Part shown: positions 28,742 through 42,628 of the stretch, one piece after another
Position numbering within the stretch: the stretch's first letter is position 1
Layout: the number at the start of each line of letters is the position of its first letter
Source: Amaranthus tricolor
Lineage: Eukaryota; Streptophyta; Magnoliopsida; Caryophyllales; Amaranthaceae
Length of the DNA stretch: 64,000 nt
Direction of reading: 5' to 3'
Assembly: GCF_026212465.1 (NCBI RefSeq)
Contig: NC_080063.1
Span: 622,501 to 686,500 of the forward strand
Program-made: the position numbers and the translations under genes
Notes under the pieces: generated by a model
Told to the model about the DNA's origin: nothing
Databases searched by the model: none
Seen by the model: the letters and a program-made list of their open reading frames with translations, nothing else

Positions 28742-30603
28742 AAGGATCAATGATCAATGAACAATGAACGATGAAGAATAAACAAGGATCAATGATCAAT
28801 GAAGAATGAACGATGAAGAATGAACAAGGATCAATGCTCAATATCGAATGAACGATGAAGAATGAACAAGGATCAATGATCAATGAAGAATGAACGATGA
28901 AGAATGAACAAGGATCAATGCTCAATGAAGAATGAACGATGAAGAATGAAAAAGGATCAATGATCAATGAAGAATGAACGATGAAGAATGAACAAGGATC
29001 AATGATCAATGAAGAATGAACGATGAAGAATGAACAAGGATCAATGGTCAATGACGAATGAACGATGAAGAATGAACAAGGATCAATGATCAATGAAGAA
29101 TGAACGATGAAGAATGAACAAGGATCAATGATCAATGAAGAATGAACAAGGATCAATGATCATTGACGAAAGAACGATGAACAATGAACAAGGATCAATG
29201 ATCAATGAAGAATGAACGATGAAGAATGAACAAGGATCAATGCTCAATGACGAATGAACGATGAAGAATGAACAAGGATCAATGATCAATGAAGAATGAA
29301 CGATGAAGAATGAACAAGGATCAATGATCAATGAAGAATGAACGATGAAGAATGAACAAGGATCAATGGTCAATGACGAATGTACGATGAAGAATGAACA
29401 AGGATCAATGATCGATGAAGAATGAACAAGGATCAATGATCAATGAAGAATGAACGATAAAGAATGAACGATGAAGAATGAACAAGGATTAATGATCAAT
29501 GAAGAATGAACGATGAAGAATGAACAGGGATCAATGATCAATGAAGAATGAACGATGAAGAATGAACAAGGATCAATGATCAATGAAGAATGAACGATGA
29601 AGAATGAACAAGGATCAATGATCAATGAAGAATGAACGATGAAGAATGAACAAGGATCAATGATCAATGAAGAATGAACGATGAAGAATGAACAAGGATC
29701 AATGATCAATGAAGAATGAACGATGAAGAATGAACAAGGATTAATGGTCAATGAAGAATGAACGATGAAGAATGAACAAGGATCAATGATCAATGAAGAA
29801 TGAACGATGAAGAATGAACAAGGAGTAATGGTCAATGACGAATGAACGATGAAGAATGAACAAGGATCAATGATCAATGACGAATGAACGATGAAGAATG
29901 AACAAGGATCAATGATCAATGAAGAATGAACGATGAAGAATGAACAAGGATCAATGATCAATGAAGAATGAACGATGAAGAATCAACAAGGATCAATGGT
30001 CAATGACGAATGAACGATGAAGAATGAACAAGGATTAATGGTCAATTACGAATGAACGATGAAGAATGAACGAGGATCAATGATCAAAGAAGAATGAACG
30101 ATGAAGAATGAACAAGGATCAATGATCAATGAAGAATGAACAAGGATCAATGCTCAATATCGAATGAACGATGAAGAATGAACAAGGATCAATGATCAAT
30201 GAAGAATGAACGATGAAGAATGAACAAGGGTCAATGATCAATGAAGAATGAACGATGAAGAATGAACAAGGATCAATGATCAATGAAGAATGAACGATGA
30301 AGAATGAACAAGGATCAATGATCAATGAAGAATGAACGATGAAGAATGAATAAGGATCAATGATGAATGACGAATGAACGATGAAGAATGAACAAGGATC
30401 AATGATCAATGAAGAATGAACGATGAAGAATGAATAAGGATCTATGATGAATGACGAATGAACGATGAAGAATGAACAAGGATCAATGATCAATGACGAA
30501 TGAACGATGAAGAATGAACAAGGAGTAATGGTCAATGACGAATGAACGATGAAGAATGAACAAGGGTCAATGATCAATGAAGAATGAACGATGAAGAATG
30601 AAC

Positions 30604-30652
30604 AAGGATCAATGATCAATGATCAATGAAGAATGAACGATGAAGAATGAAC
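30604..30652. repeat. 49-bp unit with one added heptamer
   Basis: AATGATC is duplicated (30611-30624) in an otherwise full unit, giving seven heptamers. It lies next to the return from family B to family A, so it may mark a recombination junction. Confidence 0.85.
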
Positions 30653-30802
30653 AAGGATCAATGGTAAATGACGAATGAACGATGAAGAATGAACAAGGAT
30701 CAATGATCAATGAAGAATGAACGATGAATAATGAACAAGGATCAATGCCCAATGACGAATGAACGATGAAGAATGAACAAGGATCAATGATCAATGAAGA
30801 AT

Positions 30803-30815
30803 GATCTTCATGAAC
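30803..30815. repeat. Register-breaking unit marker 5
   Basis: Same 13-mer; interval from the previous copy 3,635 bp (remainder 2 modulo 7). Confidence 0.95.
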
Positions 30816-32327
30816 AAGGATCAATGATCAATGAAGAATGAACGATGAAGAATGAACAAGGATCAATGGTCAATGACGAATGAACGATGAAGAATGAACA
30901 AGGATCAATGATCGATAAAGAATGAACAAGGATCAATGATCAATTACGAATGAACGATGAAGAATGAAGAAGGATCAATGATCAACGAAGAATGAACGAT
31001 GAAGAATGAACAAGGATCAATGATCAATGAAGAATGAACGATGAAGAATGAACAAGGATCAATGCTCAATATCGAATGAACGATGAAGAATGAATAAGGA
31101 TCAATGATCAATGAAGAATTAACGATGAAGAATGAACAAGGATCAATGATCAATGAAGAATGAACGATGAAGAATGAACAAGGATCAATGCTCAATGAAG
31201 AATGAACGATGAAGAATGAACAAGGATCAATGATCAATGAAGAATGAACGATGAAGAATGAAAAAGGATCAATGATCAATGAAGAATGAACAAGGATCAA
31301 TGATCAATGAAGAATTAACGATGAAGAATGAACAAGGATCAATGATCAATGAAGAATGAACGATGAAGAATGAACAAGGATCAATGCTCAATGAAGAATG
31401 AACGATGAAGAATGAACAAGGATCAATGATCAATGAAGAATGAACGATGAAGAATGAAAAAGGATCAATGATCAATGAAGAGTGAACAAGGATCAATGAT
31501 CAATGAAGAATGAACGATGAAGAATGAACAAGGATCAATGATCAATGAAGAATGAACGATGAAGAATGAACAAGGATCAATGCTCAATATCGAATGAACG
31601 ATGAAGAATGAACAAGGATCATTGATCAATGAAGAATGAACGATGAAGAATGAACAAGGATCAATGATCAATGAAGAATGAACGATGAAGAATGAACAAG
31701 GATCAATGGTCAATGACGAATGTACGATGAAGAATGAACAAGGATCAATGATCGATGAAGAATGAACAAGGATCAATGATCAATGAAGAATGAACGATGA
31801 AGAATAAACAAGGATCAATGGTCAATGACGAATGAACGATGAAGAATGAACAAAGATCAATGATCAAAGAAGAATGAACGATGAAGAATGAACAAGGATT
31901 AATGGTCAATTACGAATGAACGATGAAGAATGAACAAGGATCAATGATCAAAGAAGAATGAACGATGAAGAATGAACAAGGATCAATGATCAATGAAGAA
32001 TGAACAAGGATCAATGCTCAATATCGAATGAACGATGAAGAATGAACAAGGATCAATGCTCAATGACGTATGAACGATGAAGAATGAACAAGGATCAATG
32101 ATCAATGAAGAATGAACAAGGATCAATGATCAATGAAGAATGAACGATGAAGAATGAACAAGGATCAATGGTCAATGACGAATGAACGATGAAGAATGAA
32201 CAAGGATCAATGATCAATGAAGAATGAACGATGAAGAATGAACAAGGATCAATGCTCAATATCGAATGAACGATGAAGAATGGACAAGGATCAATGATCA
32301 ATGAAGAATGAACGATGAAGAATGAAA

Positions 32328-32362
32328 AAGGATCAATGATCAATGATCAATGAAGAATGAAC
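32328..32362. repeat. 35-bp unit with one added heptamer, second copy
   Basis: The same unit as at 28707-28741, with AATGATC doubled at 32335-32348. Its presence in both segments 5 and 6 supports their common origin. Confidence 0.9.
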
Positions 32363-35300
32363 AAGGATCAATGATCAATGAACAATGAACGATGAAGAAT
32401 AAACAAGGATCAATGATCAATGAAGAATGAACGATGAAGAATGAACAAGGATCAATGCTCAATATCGAATGAACGATGAAGAATGAACAAGGATCAATGA
32501 TCAATGAAGAATGAACGATGAAGAATGAACAAGGATCAATGATCAATGAAGAATGAACGATGAAGAATGAACAAGGATCAATGCTCAATGAAGAATGAAC
32601 GATGAAGAATGAAAAAGGATCAATGATCAATGAAGAATGAACGATGAAGAATGAACAAGGATCAATGATCAATGAAGAATGAACGATGAAGAATGAACAA
32701 GGATCAATGGTCAATGACGAATGAACGATGAAGAATGAACAAGGATCAATGATCAATGAAGAATGAACGATGAAGAATGAACAAGGATCAATGATCAATG
32801 AAGAATGAACAAGGATCAATGATCATTGACGAAAGAACGATGAACAATGAACAAGGATCAATGATCAATGAAGAATGAACGATGAAGAATGAACAAGGAT
32901 CAATGCTCAATGACGAATGAACGATGAAGAATGAACAAGGATCAATGATCAATGAAGAATGAACGATGAAGAATGAACAAGGATCAATGATCAATGAAGA
33001 ATGAACGATGAAGAATGAACAAGGATCAATGGTCAATGACGAATGTACGATGAAGAATGAACAAGGATCAATGATCGATGAAGAATGAACAAGGATCAAT
33101 GATCAATGAAGAATGAACGATAAAGAATGAACGATGAAGAATGAACAAGGATTAATGATCAATGAAGAATGAACGATGAAGAATGAACAGGGATCAATGA
33201 TCAATGAAGAATGAACGATGAAGAATGAACAAGGATCAATGATCAATGAAGAATGAACGATGAAGAATGAACAAGGATCAATGATCAATGAAGAATGAAC
33301 GATGAAGAATGAACAAGGATCAATGATCAATGAAGAATGAACGATGAAGAATGAACAAGGATCAATGATCAATGAAGAATGAACGATGAAGAATGAACAA
33401 GGATTAATGGTCAATGACGAATGAACGATGAAGAATGAACAAGGATCAATGATCAAAGAAGAATGAACGATGAAGAATGAATAAGGATCTATGATGAATG
33501 ACGAATGAACGATGAAGAATGAACAAGGATCAATGATCAATGAAGAATGAACGATGAAGAATGAATAAGGATCTATGATGAATGACGAATGAACGATGAA
33601 GAATGAAGAAGGATCAATGATCAATGAAGAATGAACGATGAAGAATGAACAAGGAGTAATGGTCAATGACGAATGAACGATGAAGAATGAACAAGGATCA
33701 ATGATCAATGACGAATGAACGATGAAGAATGAACAAGGATCAATGATCAATGAAGAATGAACGATGAAGAATGAACAAGGATCAATGATCAATGAAGAAT
33801 GAACGATGAAGAATCAACAAGGATCAATGGTCAATGACGAATGAACGATGAAGAATGAACAAGGATTAATGGTCAATTACGAATGAACGATGAAGAATGA
33901 ACGAGGATCAATGATCAAAGAAGAATGAACGATGAAGAATGAACAAGGATCAATGATCAATGAAGAATGAACAAGGATCAATGCTCAATATCGAATGAAC
34001 GATGAAGAATGAAGAAGGATCAATGATCAATGAAGAATGAACGATGAAGAATGAACAAGGGTCAATGATCAATGAAGAATGAACGATGAAGAATGAACAA
34101 GGATCAATGATCAATGAAGAATGAACGATGAAGAATGAACAAGGATCAATGATCAATGAAGAATGAACGATGAAGAATGAATAAGGATCAATGATGAATG
34201 ACGAATGAACGATGAAGAATGAACAAGGATCAATGATCAATGAAGAATGAACGATGAAGAATGAATAAGGATCTATGATGAATGACGAATGAACGATGAA
34301 GAATGAACAAGGATCAATGATCAATGACGAATGAACGATGAAGAATGAACAAGGAGTAATGGTCAATGACGAATGAACGATGAAGAATGAACAAGGATCA
34401 ATGATCAATGACGAATGAACGATGAAGAATGAACAAGGATCAATGATCAATGAAGAATAAACGATGAAGAATGAACAAGGATCAATTATCAATGAAAAAT
34501 GAACGATGAAGAATGAACAAGGATCAATGATCAATGAAGAATGAACGATGAAGAATGAACAAGGATTAATGGTCAATGACGAATGAACGATGAAGAATGA
34601 ACAAAGATCAATGATCAATGAACAATGAACGATGAAGAATGAACAAGGATCAATGATCAATGAAGAATGAACGATAAAGAATGAACGATGAAGAATGAAC
34701 AAGGATTAATCATCAATGAAGAATGAACGATGAAGAATGAACAGGGATCAATGATCAACGAAGAATGAACGATGAAGAATGAACAAGGATCAATGATCAA
34801 TGAAGAATGAACAAGGATCAATGATCAATGAAGAATGAACGATGAAGAATGAACAAGGATCAATGATCAATGAAGAATGAACGATGAAGAATGAACAAGG
34901 ATCAATGATCAATGAAGAATGAACGATGAAGAATGAACAAGGATTAATGGTCAATGACGAATGAACGATGAAGAATGAACAAGGATCAATGATCAAAGAA
35001 GAATGAACGATGAAGAATGAATAAGGATCTATGATGAATGACGAATGAACGATGAAGAATGAACAAGGATCAATGATCAATGAAGAATGAACGATGAAGA
35101 ATGAATAAGGATCTATGATGAATGACGAATGAACGATGAAGAATGAACAAGGATCAATGATCAATGAAGAATGAACGATGAAGAATGAACAAGGAGTAAT
35201 GGTCAATGACGAATGAACGATGAAGAATGAACAAGGATCAATGATCAATGACGAATGAACGATGAAGAATGAACAAGGATCAATGATCAATGAAGAATGA

Positions 35301-36768
35301 ACGATGAAGAATGAACAAGGATCAATGATCAATGAAGAATGAACGATGAAGAATCAACAAGGATCAATGGTCAATGACGAATGAACGATGAAGAATGAAC
35401 AAGGATTAATGGTCAATTACGAATGAACGATGAAGAATGAACGAGGATCAATGATCAAAGAAGAATGAACGATGAAGAATGAACAAGGATCAATGATCAA
35501 TGAAGAATGAACAAGGATCAATGCTCAATATCGAATGAACGATGAAGAATGAACAAGGATCAATGATCAATGAAGAATGAACGATGAAGAATGAACAAGG
35601 GTCAATGATCAATGAAGAATGAACGATGAAGAATGAACAAGGATCAATGATCAATGAAGAATGAACGATGAAGAATGAACAAGGATCAATGATCAATGAA
35701 TAATGAACGATGAAGAATGAACAAGGATTAATGGTCAATGACGAATGAACGATGAAGAATGAACAAGGATCAATGATCAATGAAGAATGAACGATGAAGA
35801 ATGAATAAGGATCTATGATGAATGACGAATGAACGATGAAGAATGAACAAGGATCAATGATCAATGAAGAATGAACGATGAAGAATGAATAAGGATCTAT
35901 GATGAATGACGAATGAACGATGAAGAATGAACAAGGATCAATGATCAATGAAGAATGAACGATGAAGAATGAACAAGGAGTAATGGTCAATGACGAATGA
36001 ACGATGAAGAATGAACAAGGATCAATGATCAATGACGAATGAACGATGAAGAATGAACAAGGATCAATGATCAATGAAGAATGAACGATGAAGAATGAAC
36101 AAGGATCAATGATCAATGAAGAATGAACGATGAAGAATCAACAAGGATCAATGGTCAATGACGAATGAACGATGAAGTATGAACAAGGATCAATGATCGA
36201 TGAAGAATGAACAAGGATCAATGATCAATGAAGAATGAACGATGAAGAATAAACAAGGATCAATGGTCAATGACGAATGAACGATGAAGAATGAACAAAG
36301 ATCAATGATCAAAGAAGAATGAACGATGAAGAATGAACAAGGATTAATGGTCAATTACGAATGAACGATGAAGAATGAACGAGGATCAATGATCAAAGAA
36401 GAATGAACGATGAAGAATGAACAAGGATCAATGATCAATGAAGAATGAACAAGGATCAATGCTCAATATCGAATGAACGATGAAGAATGAACAAGGATCA
36501 ATGATCAATGAAGAATGAACGATGAAGAATGAACAAGGGTCAATGATCAATGAAGAATGAACGATGAAGAATGAACAAGGATCAATGATCAATGAAGAAT
36601 GAACGATGAAGAATGAACAAGGATCAATGGTAAATGACGAATGAACGATGAAGAATGAACAAGGATCAATGATCAATGAAGAATGAACGATGAATAATGA
36701 ACAAGGATCAATGCCCAATGACGAATGAACGATGAAGAATGAACAAGGATCAATGATCAATGAAGAAT

Positions 36769-36781
36769 GATCTTCATGAAC
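36769..36781. repeat. Register-breaking unit marker 6
   Basis: Same 13-mer; interval from the previous copy 5,966 bp (remainder 2 modulo 7). Confidence 0.95.
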
Positions 36782-38888
36782 AAGGATCAATGATCAATGA
36801 AGAATGAACGATGAAGAATGAACAAGGATCAATGGTCAATGACGAATGAACGATGAAGAATGAACAAGGATCAATGATCGATAAAGAATGAACAAGGATC
36901 AATGATCAATTACGAATGAACGATGAAGAATGAACAAGGATCAATGATCAACGAAGAATGAACGATGAAGAATGAACAAGGATCAATGATCAATGAAGAA
37001 TGAACGATGAAGAATGAACAAGGATCAATGCTCAATATCGAATGAACGATGAAGAATGAACAAGGATCAATGATCAATGAAGAATTAACGATGAAGAATG
37101 AACAAGGATCAATGATCAATGAAGAATGAACGATGAAGAATGAACAAGGATCAATGCTCAATGAAGAATGAACGATGAAGAATGAACAAGGATCAATGAT
37201 CAATGAAGAATGAACGATGAAGAATGAAAAAGGATCAATGATCAATGAAGAATGAACAAGGATCAATGATCAATGAAGAATTAACGATGAAGAATGAACA
37301 AGGATCAATGATCAATGAAGAATGAACGATGAAGAATGAACAAGGATCAATGCTCAATAAAGAATGAACGATGAAGAATGAACAAGGATCAATGATCAAT
37401 GAAGAATGAACGATGAAGAATGAAAAAGGATCAATGATCAATGAAGAATGAACAAGGATCAATGATCAATGAAGAATGAACGATGAAGAATGAACAAGGA
37501 TCAATGATCAATGAAGAATGAACGATGAAGAATGAACAAGGATCAATGCTCAATATCGAATGAACGATGAAGAATGAACAAGGATCATTGATCAATGAAG
37601 AATGAACGATGAAGAATGAACAAGGATCAATGATCAATGAAGAATGAACGATGAAGAATGAACAAGGATCAATGGTCAATGACGAATGTACGATGAAGAA
37701 TGAACAAGGATCAATGATCGATGAAGAATGAACAAGGATCAATGATCAATGAAGAATGAACGATGAAGAATAAACAAGGATCAATGGTCAATGACGAATG
37801 AACGATGAAGAATGAACAAAGATCAATGATCAAAGAAGAATGAACGATGAAGAATGAACAAGGATTAATGGTCAATTACGAATGAACGATGAAGAATGAA
37901 CAAGGATCAATGATCAAAGAAGAATGAACGATGAAGAATGAACAAGGATCAATGATCAATGAAGAATGAACAAGGATCAATGCTCAATATCGAATGAACG
38001 ATGAAGAATGAACAAGGATCAATGCTCAATGACGTATGAACGATGAAGAATGAACAAGGATCAATGATCAATGAAGAATGAACGATGAAGAATGAACAAG
38101 GATCAATGATCAATGAAGAATGAACGATGAAGAATGAACAAGGATCAATGGTCAATGACGAATGAACGATGAAGAATGAACAAGGATCAATGATCAATGA
38201 AGAATGAACGATGAAGAATGAACAAGGATCAATGCTCAATATCGAATGAACGATGAAGAATGAACAAGGATCATTGATCAATGAAGAATGAACGATGAAG
38301 AATGAACAAGGATCAATGATCAATGAAGAATGAACGATGAAGAATGAACAAGGATCAATGGTCAATGACGAATGTACGATGAAGAATGAACAAGGATCAA
38401 TGATCGATGAAGAATGAACAAGGATCAATGATCAATGAAGAATGAACGATGAAGAATGAACAAGGATCAATGGTCAATGACGAATGAACGATGAAGAATG
38501 AACAAAGATCAATGATCAAAGAAGAATGAACGATGAAGAATGAACAAGGATTAATGGTCAATTACGAATGAACGATGAAGAATGAACAAGGATCAATGAT
38601 CAAAGAAGAATGAACGATGAAGAATGAACAAGGATCAATGATCAATGAAGAATGAACAAGGATCAATGCTCAATATCGAATGAACGATGAAGAATGAACA
38701 AGGATCAATGCTCAATGACGAATGAACGATGAAGAATGAACAAGGATCAATGCTCAATGACGAATGAACGATGAAGAATGAACAAGGATCAATGATCAAT
38801 GAAGAATGAACGATGAAGAATGAACAAGGATCAATGATCAATGAAGAATGAACGATGAAGAATGAACAAGGATCAATGGTCAATGACG

Positions 38889-39854
38889 AATGTACGATGA
38901 AGAATGAACAAGGATCAATGATCGATGAAGAATGAACAAGGATCAATGATCAATGAAGAATGAACGATGAAGAATAAACAAGGATCAATAGTCAATGACG
39001 AATGAACGATGAAGAATGAACAAGGATTAATGGTCAATTACGAATGAACGATGAAGAATGAACAAGAATCAATGATCAAAGAAGAATGAACGATGAAGAA
39101 TGAACAAGGATCAATGATCAATGAAGAATGAACAAGGATCAATGCTCAATATCGAATGAACGATGAAGAATGAACAAGGATCAATGCTCAATGACGTATG
39201 AACGATGAAGAATGAACAAGGATCAATGATCAATGAAGAATGAACGATGAAGAATGAACAAGGATCAATGTTCAATGAAGAATGAACGATGAAGAATGAA
39301 CAAGGATCAATGGTCAATGACGAATGAACGATGAAGAATGAACAAGGATCAATGATCAATGAAGAATGAACGATGAAGAATGAACAAGGATCAATGCTCA
39401 ATATCGAATGAACGATGAAGAATGGACAAGGATCAATGATCAATGAAGAATGAACGATGAAGAATGAAAAAGGATCAATGATCAATGAAGAATGAACAAG
39501 GATCAATGATCAATGAACAATGAACGATGAAGAATAAACAAGGATCAATGATCAATGAAGAATGAACGATGAAGAATGAACAAGGATCAATGCTCAATAT
39601 CGAATGAACGATGAAGAATTAACAAGGATCAATGATCAATGAAGAATGAACGATGAAGAATAAACAAGGATCAATGATCAATGAAGAATGAACGATGAAG
39701 AATGAACAAGGATCAATGCTCAATGAAGAATGAACGATGAAGAATGAAAAAGGATCAATGATCAATGAAGAATGAACGATGAAGAATGAACAAGGATCAA
39801 TGATCAATGAAGAATGAACGATGAAGAATGAACAAGGATCAATGGTCAATGACG
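38889..39854. repeat. Copy 1 of family A 966-bp tandem duplication
   Basis: Starting at an AATGTAC heptamer, this block matches 39855-40820 at an offset of 966 bp (23 x 42). Shared rare variants are GGATCAATAGTC, ACAAGAATCAATG, AATGTTCAATGAAG and GAATTAACAAGG. The minus-strand 131-residue open frames at 39111-39506 and 40077-40472 read the same. Confidence 0.9.
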
Positions 39855-40820
39855 AATGTACGATGAAGAATGAACAAGGATCAATGATCGATGAAGAATG
39901 AACAAGGATCAATGATCAATGAAGAATGAACGATGAAGAATAAACAAGGATCAATAGTCAATGACGAATGAACGATGAAGAATGAACAAGGATTAATGGT
40001 CAATTACGAATGAACGATGAAGAATGAACAAGAATCAATGATCAAAGAAGAATGAACGATGAAGAATGAACAAGGATCAATGATCAATGAAGAATGAACA
40101 AGGATCAATGCTCAATATCGAATGAACGATGAAGAATGAACAAGGATCAATGCTCAATGACGTATGAACGATGAAGAATGAACAAGGATCAATGATCAAT
40201 GAAGAATGAACGATGAAGAATGAACAAGGATCAATGTTCAATGAAGAATGAACGATGAAGAATGAACAAGGATCAATGGTCAATGACGAATGAACGATGA
40301 AGAATGAACAAGGATCAATGATCAATGAAGAATGAACGATGAAGAATGAACAAGGATCAATGCTCAATATCGAATGAACGATGAAGAATGGACAAGGATC
40401 AATGATCAATGAAGAATGAACGATGAAGAATGAAAAAGGATCAATGATCAATGAAGAATGAACAAGGATCAATGATCAATGAACAATGAACGATGAAGAA
40501 TAAACAAGGATCAATGATCAATGAAGAATGAACGATGAAGAATGAACAAGGATCAATGCTCAATATCGAATGAACGATGAAGAATTAACAAGGATCAATG
40601 ATCAATGAAGAATGAACGATGAAGAATAAACAAGGATCAATGATCAATGAAGAATGAACGATGAAGAATGAACAAGGATCAATGCTCAATGAAGAATGAA
40701 CGATGAAGAATGAAAAAGGATCAATGATCAATGAAGAATGAACGATGAAGAATGAACAAGGATCAATGATCAATGAAGAATGAACGATGAAGAATGAACA
40801 AGGATCAATGGTCAATGACG
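39855..40820. repeat. Copy 2 of family A 966-bp tandem duplication
   Basis: This is the second copy of 38889-39854. The match ends at 40821, where copy 2 is followed by AATGAAC instead of AATGTAC. I saw no certain difference inside the block, so this may be one of the youngest events in the window. Confidence 0.9.
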
Positions 40821-42615
40821 AATGAACGATGAAGAATGAACAAGGATCAATGATCAATGAACAATGAACGATGAAGAATGAACAAGGATCAATGATCAAT
40901 GAAGAATGAACAAGGATCAATGATCATTGACGAATGAACGATGAACAATGAACAAGGATCAATGATCAATGAAGAATGAACGATGAAGAATGAACAAGGA
41001 TCAATGCTCAATGACGAATGAACGATGAAGAATGAACAAGGATCAATGATCAATGAAGAATGAACGATGAAGAATGAACAAGGATCAATGATCAATGAAG
41101 AATGAACGATGAAGAATGAACAAGGATCAATGGTCAATGACGAATGTACGATGAAGAATGAACAAGGATCAATGATCGATGAAGAATGAACAAGGATCAA
41201 TGATCAATGAAGAATGAACGATGAAGAATAAACAAGGATCAATGGTCAATGACGAATGAACGATGAAGAATGAACAAGGATTAATGGTCATTTACGAATG
41301 AACGATGAAGAATGAACAAGGATCAATGATCAAAGAATAATGAACGATGAAGAATGAACAAGGATCAATGATCAATGAAGAATGAACAAGGATCAATGCT
41401 CATTATCGAATGAACGATGAAGAATGAACAAGGATCAATGCTCAATGACGAATGAACGATGAAGAATGAACAAGGATCAATGATCAATGAAGAATGAACG
41501 ATGAAGAATGAACAAGGATCAATGATCAATGAAGAATGAACGATGAAGAATGAACAAGGATCAATGGTCAATGACGAATGAACGATGAAGAATGAACAAG
41601 GATCAATGATCAATGAAGAATGAACGATGAAGAATGAACAAGGATCAATGCTCAATATCGAATGAACGATGAAGAATGGACAAGGATCAATGATCAATGA
41701 AGAATGAACGATGAAGAATGAAAAAGGATCAATGATCAATGAAGAATGAACAAGGAACAATGATCAATGAACAATGAACGATGAAGAATAAACAAGGATC
41801 AATGATCAATGAAGAATGAACGATGAAGAATGAACAAGGATCAATGCTCAATATCGAATGAACGATGAAGAATGAACAAGGATCAATGATCAATGAAGAA
41901 TGAACGATGAAGAATGAACAAGGATCAATGATCAATGAAGAATGAACGATGAAGAATGAACAAGGATCAATGCTCAATGAAGAATGAACGATGAAGAATG
42001 AAAAAGGATCAATGATCAATGAAGAATGAACGATGAAGAATGAACAAGGATCAATGAACGATGAAGAATGAACGATGAAGAATGAACAAGGATCAATGCT
42101 CAATGACGAATGAACGATGAAGAATGAACAAGGATCAATGATCAATGAAGAATGAACGATGAAGAATGAACAAGGATCAATGATCAATGAAGAATGAACG
42201 ATGAAGAATGAACAAGGATCAATGATCAATTAAGAATGAACGATGAAGAATGAACAAGGATCAATGATCAATGACGAATGAACGATGAAAAATGAACAAG
42301 GAGTAATGGTCAATGGCGAATGAAAGATGAAGAATGAACAAGGATCAATGATCAATGACGAATGAACGATGAAGAATGAACAAGGGTCAATGATCAATGA
42401 AGAATGAACGATGAAGAATGAACAAGGATCAATGATCAATGAAGAATGAACGATGAAGAATGAACAAGGATCAATGGTCAATGACGAATGAACGATGAAG
42501 AATGAACAAGGATCAATGATCAATGAAGAATGAACGATGAATAATGAACAAGGATCAATGCCCAATGACGAATGAACGATGAAGAATGAACAAGGATCAA
42601 TGATCAATGAAGAAT

Positions 42616-42628
42616 GATCTTCATGAAC
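42616..42628. repeat. Register-breaking unit marker 7
   Basis: Same 13-mer; interval from the previous copy 5,847 bp (remainder 2 modulo 7). It opens the regular right-hand series of higher-order repeats. Confidence 0.95.

Larger units (their letters stand above)
27181..30815. repeat. Array segment 5 (3,635 bp): A-B composite
   Basis: Family A runs to about 29.43 kb, with AATGTAC at 28084 and 29379 and the palindrome at 29153. Family B then runs from about 29.44 to 30.56 kb, starting at a GATCGATGAAG short unit followed by CGATAAAGAATG. Extra single heptamers occur at 28721-28727 and 30618-30624. The layout recurs in segment 6 at offsets of 3,635-3,663 bp, so the A-B junction itself has been copied. 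No gene is supported. Confidence 0.85.
30816..36781. repeat. Array segment 6 (5,966 bp): A-B composite with longer B part
   Basis: Family A covers about 30.8-33.1 kb, with AATGTAC at 31719 and 33042 and the palindrome at 32816. Family B covers about 33.1-36.4 kb. The A-B junction near 33,100 has the same sequence as that near 29,437. An extra AATGATC heptamer sits at 32342-32348, as in segment 5. The family A opening (30944-31776) recurs at 36910-37742, an offset of 5,966 bp. No gene is supported. Confidence 0.85.
36782..42628. repeat. Array segment 7 (5,847 bp), family A
   Basis: AATGTAC units lie at 37685, 38371, 38889, 39855 and 41143, the densest run in the window. A palindrome lies at 40917. 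The segment includes a clean 966-bp tandem duplication. From here to the right edge no family B CTATGATG unit was seen. No gene is supported. Confidence 0.85.
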
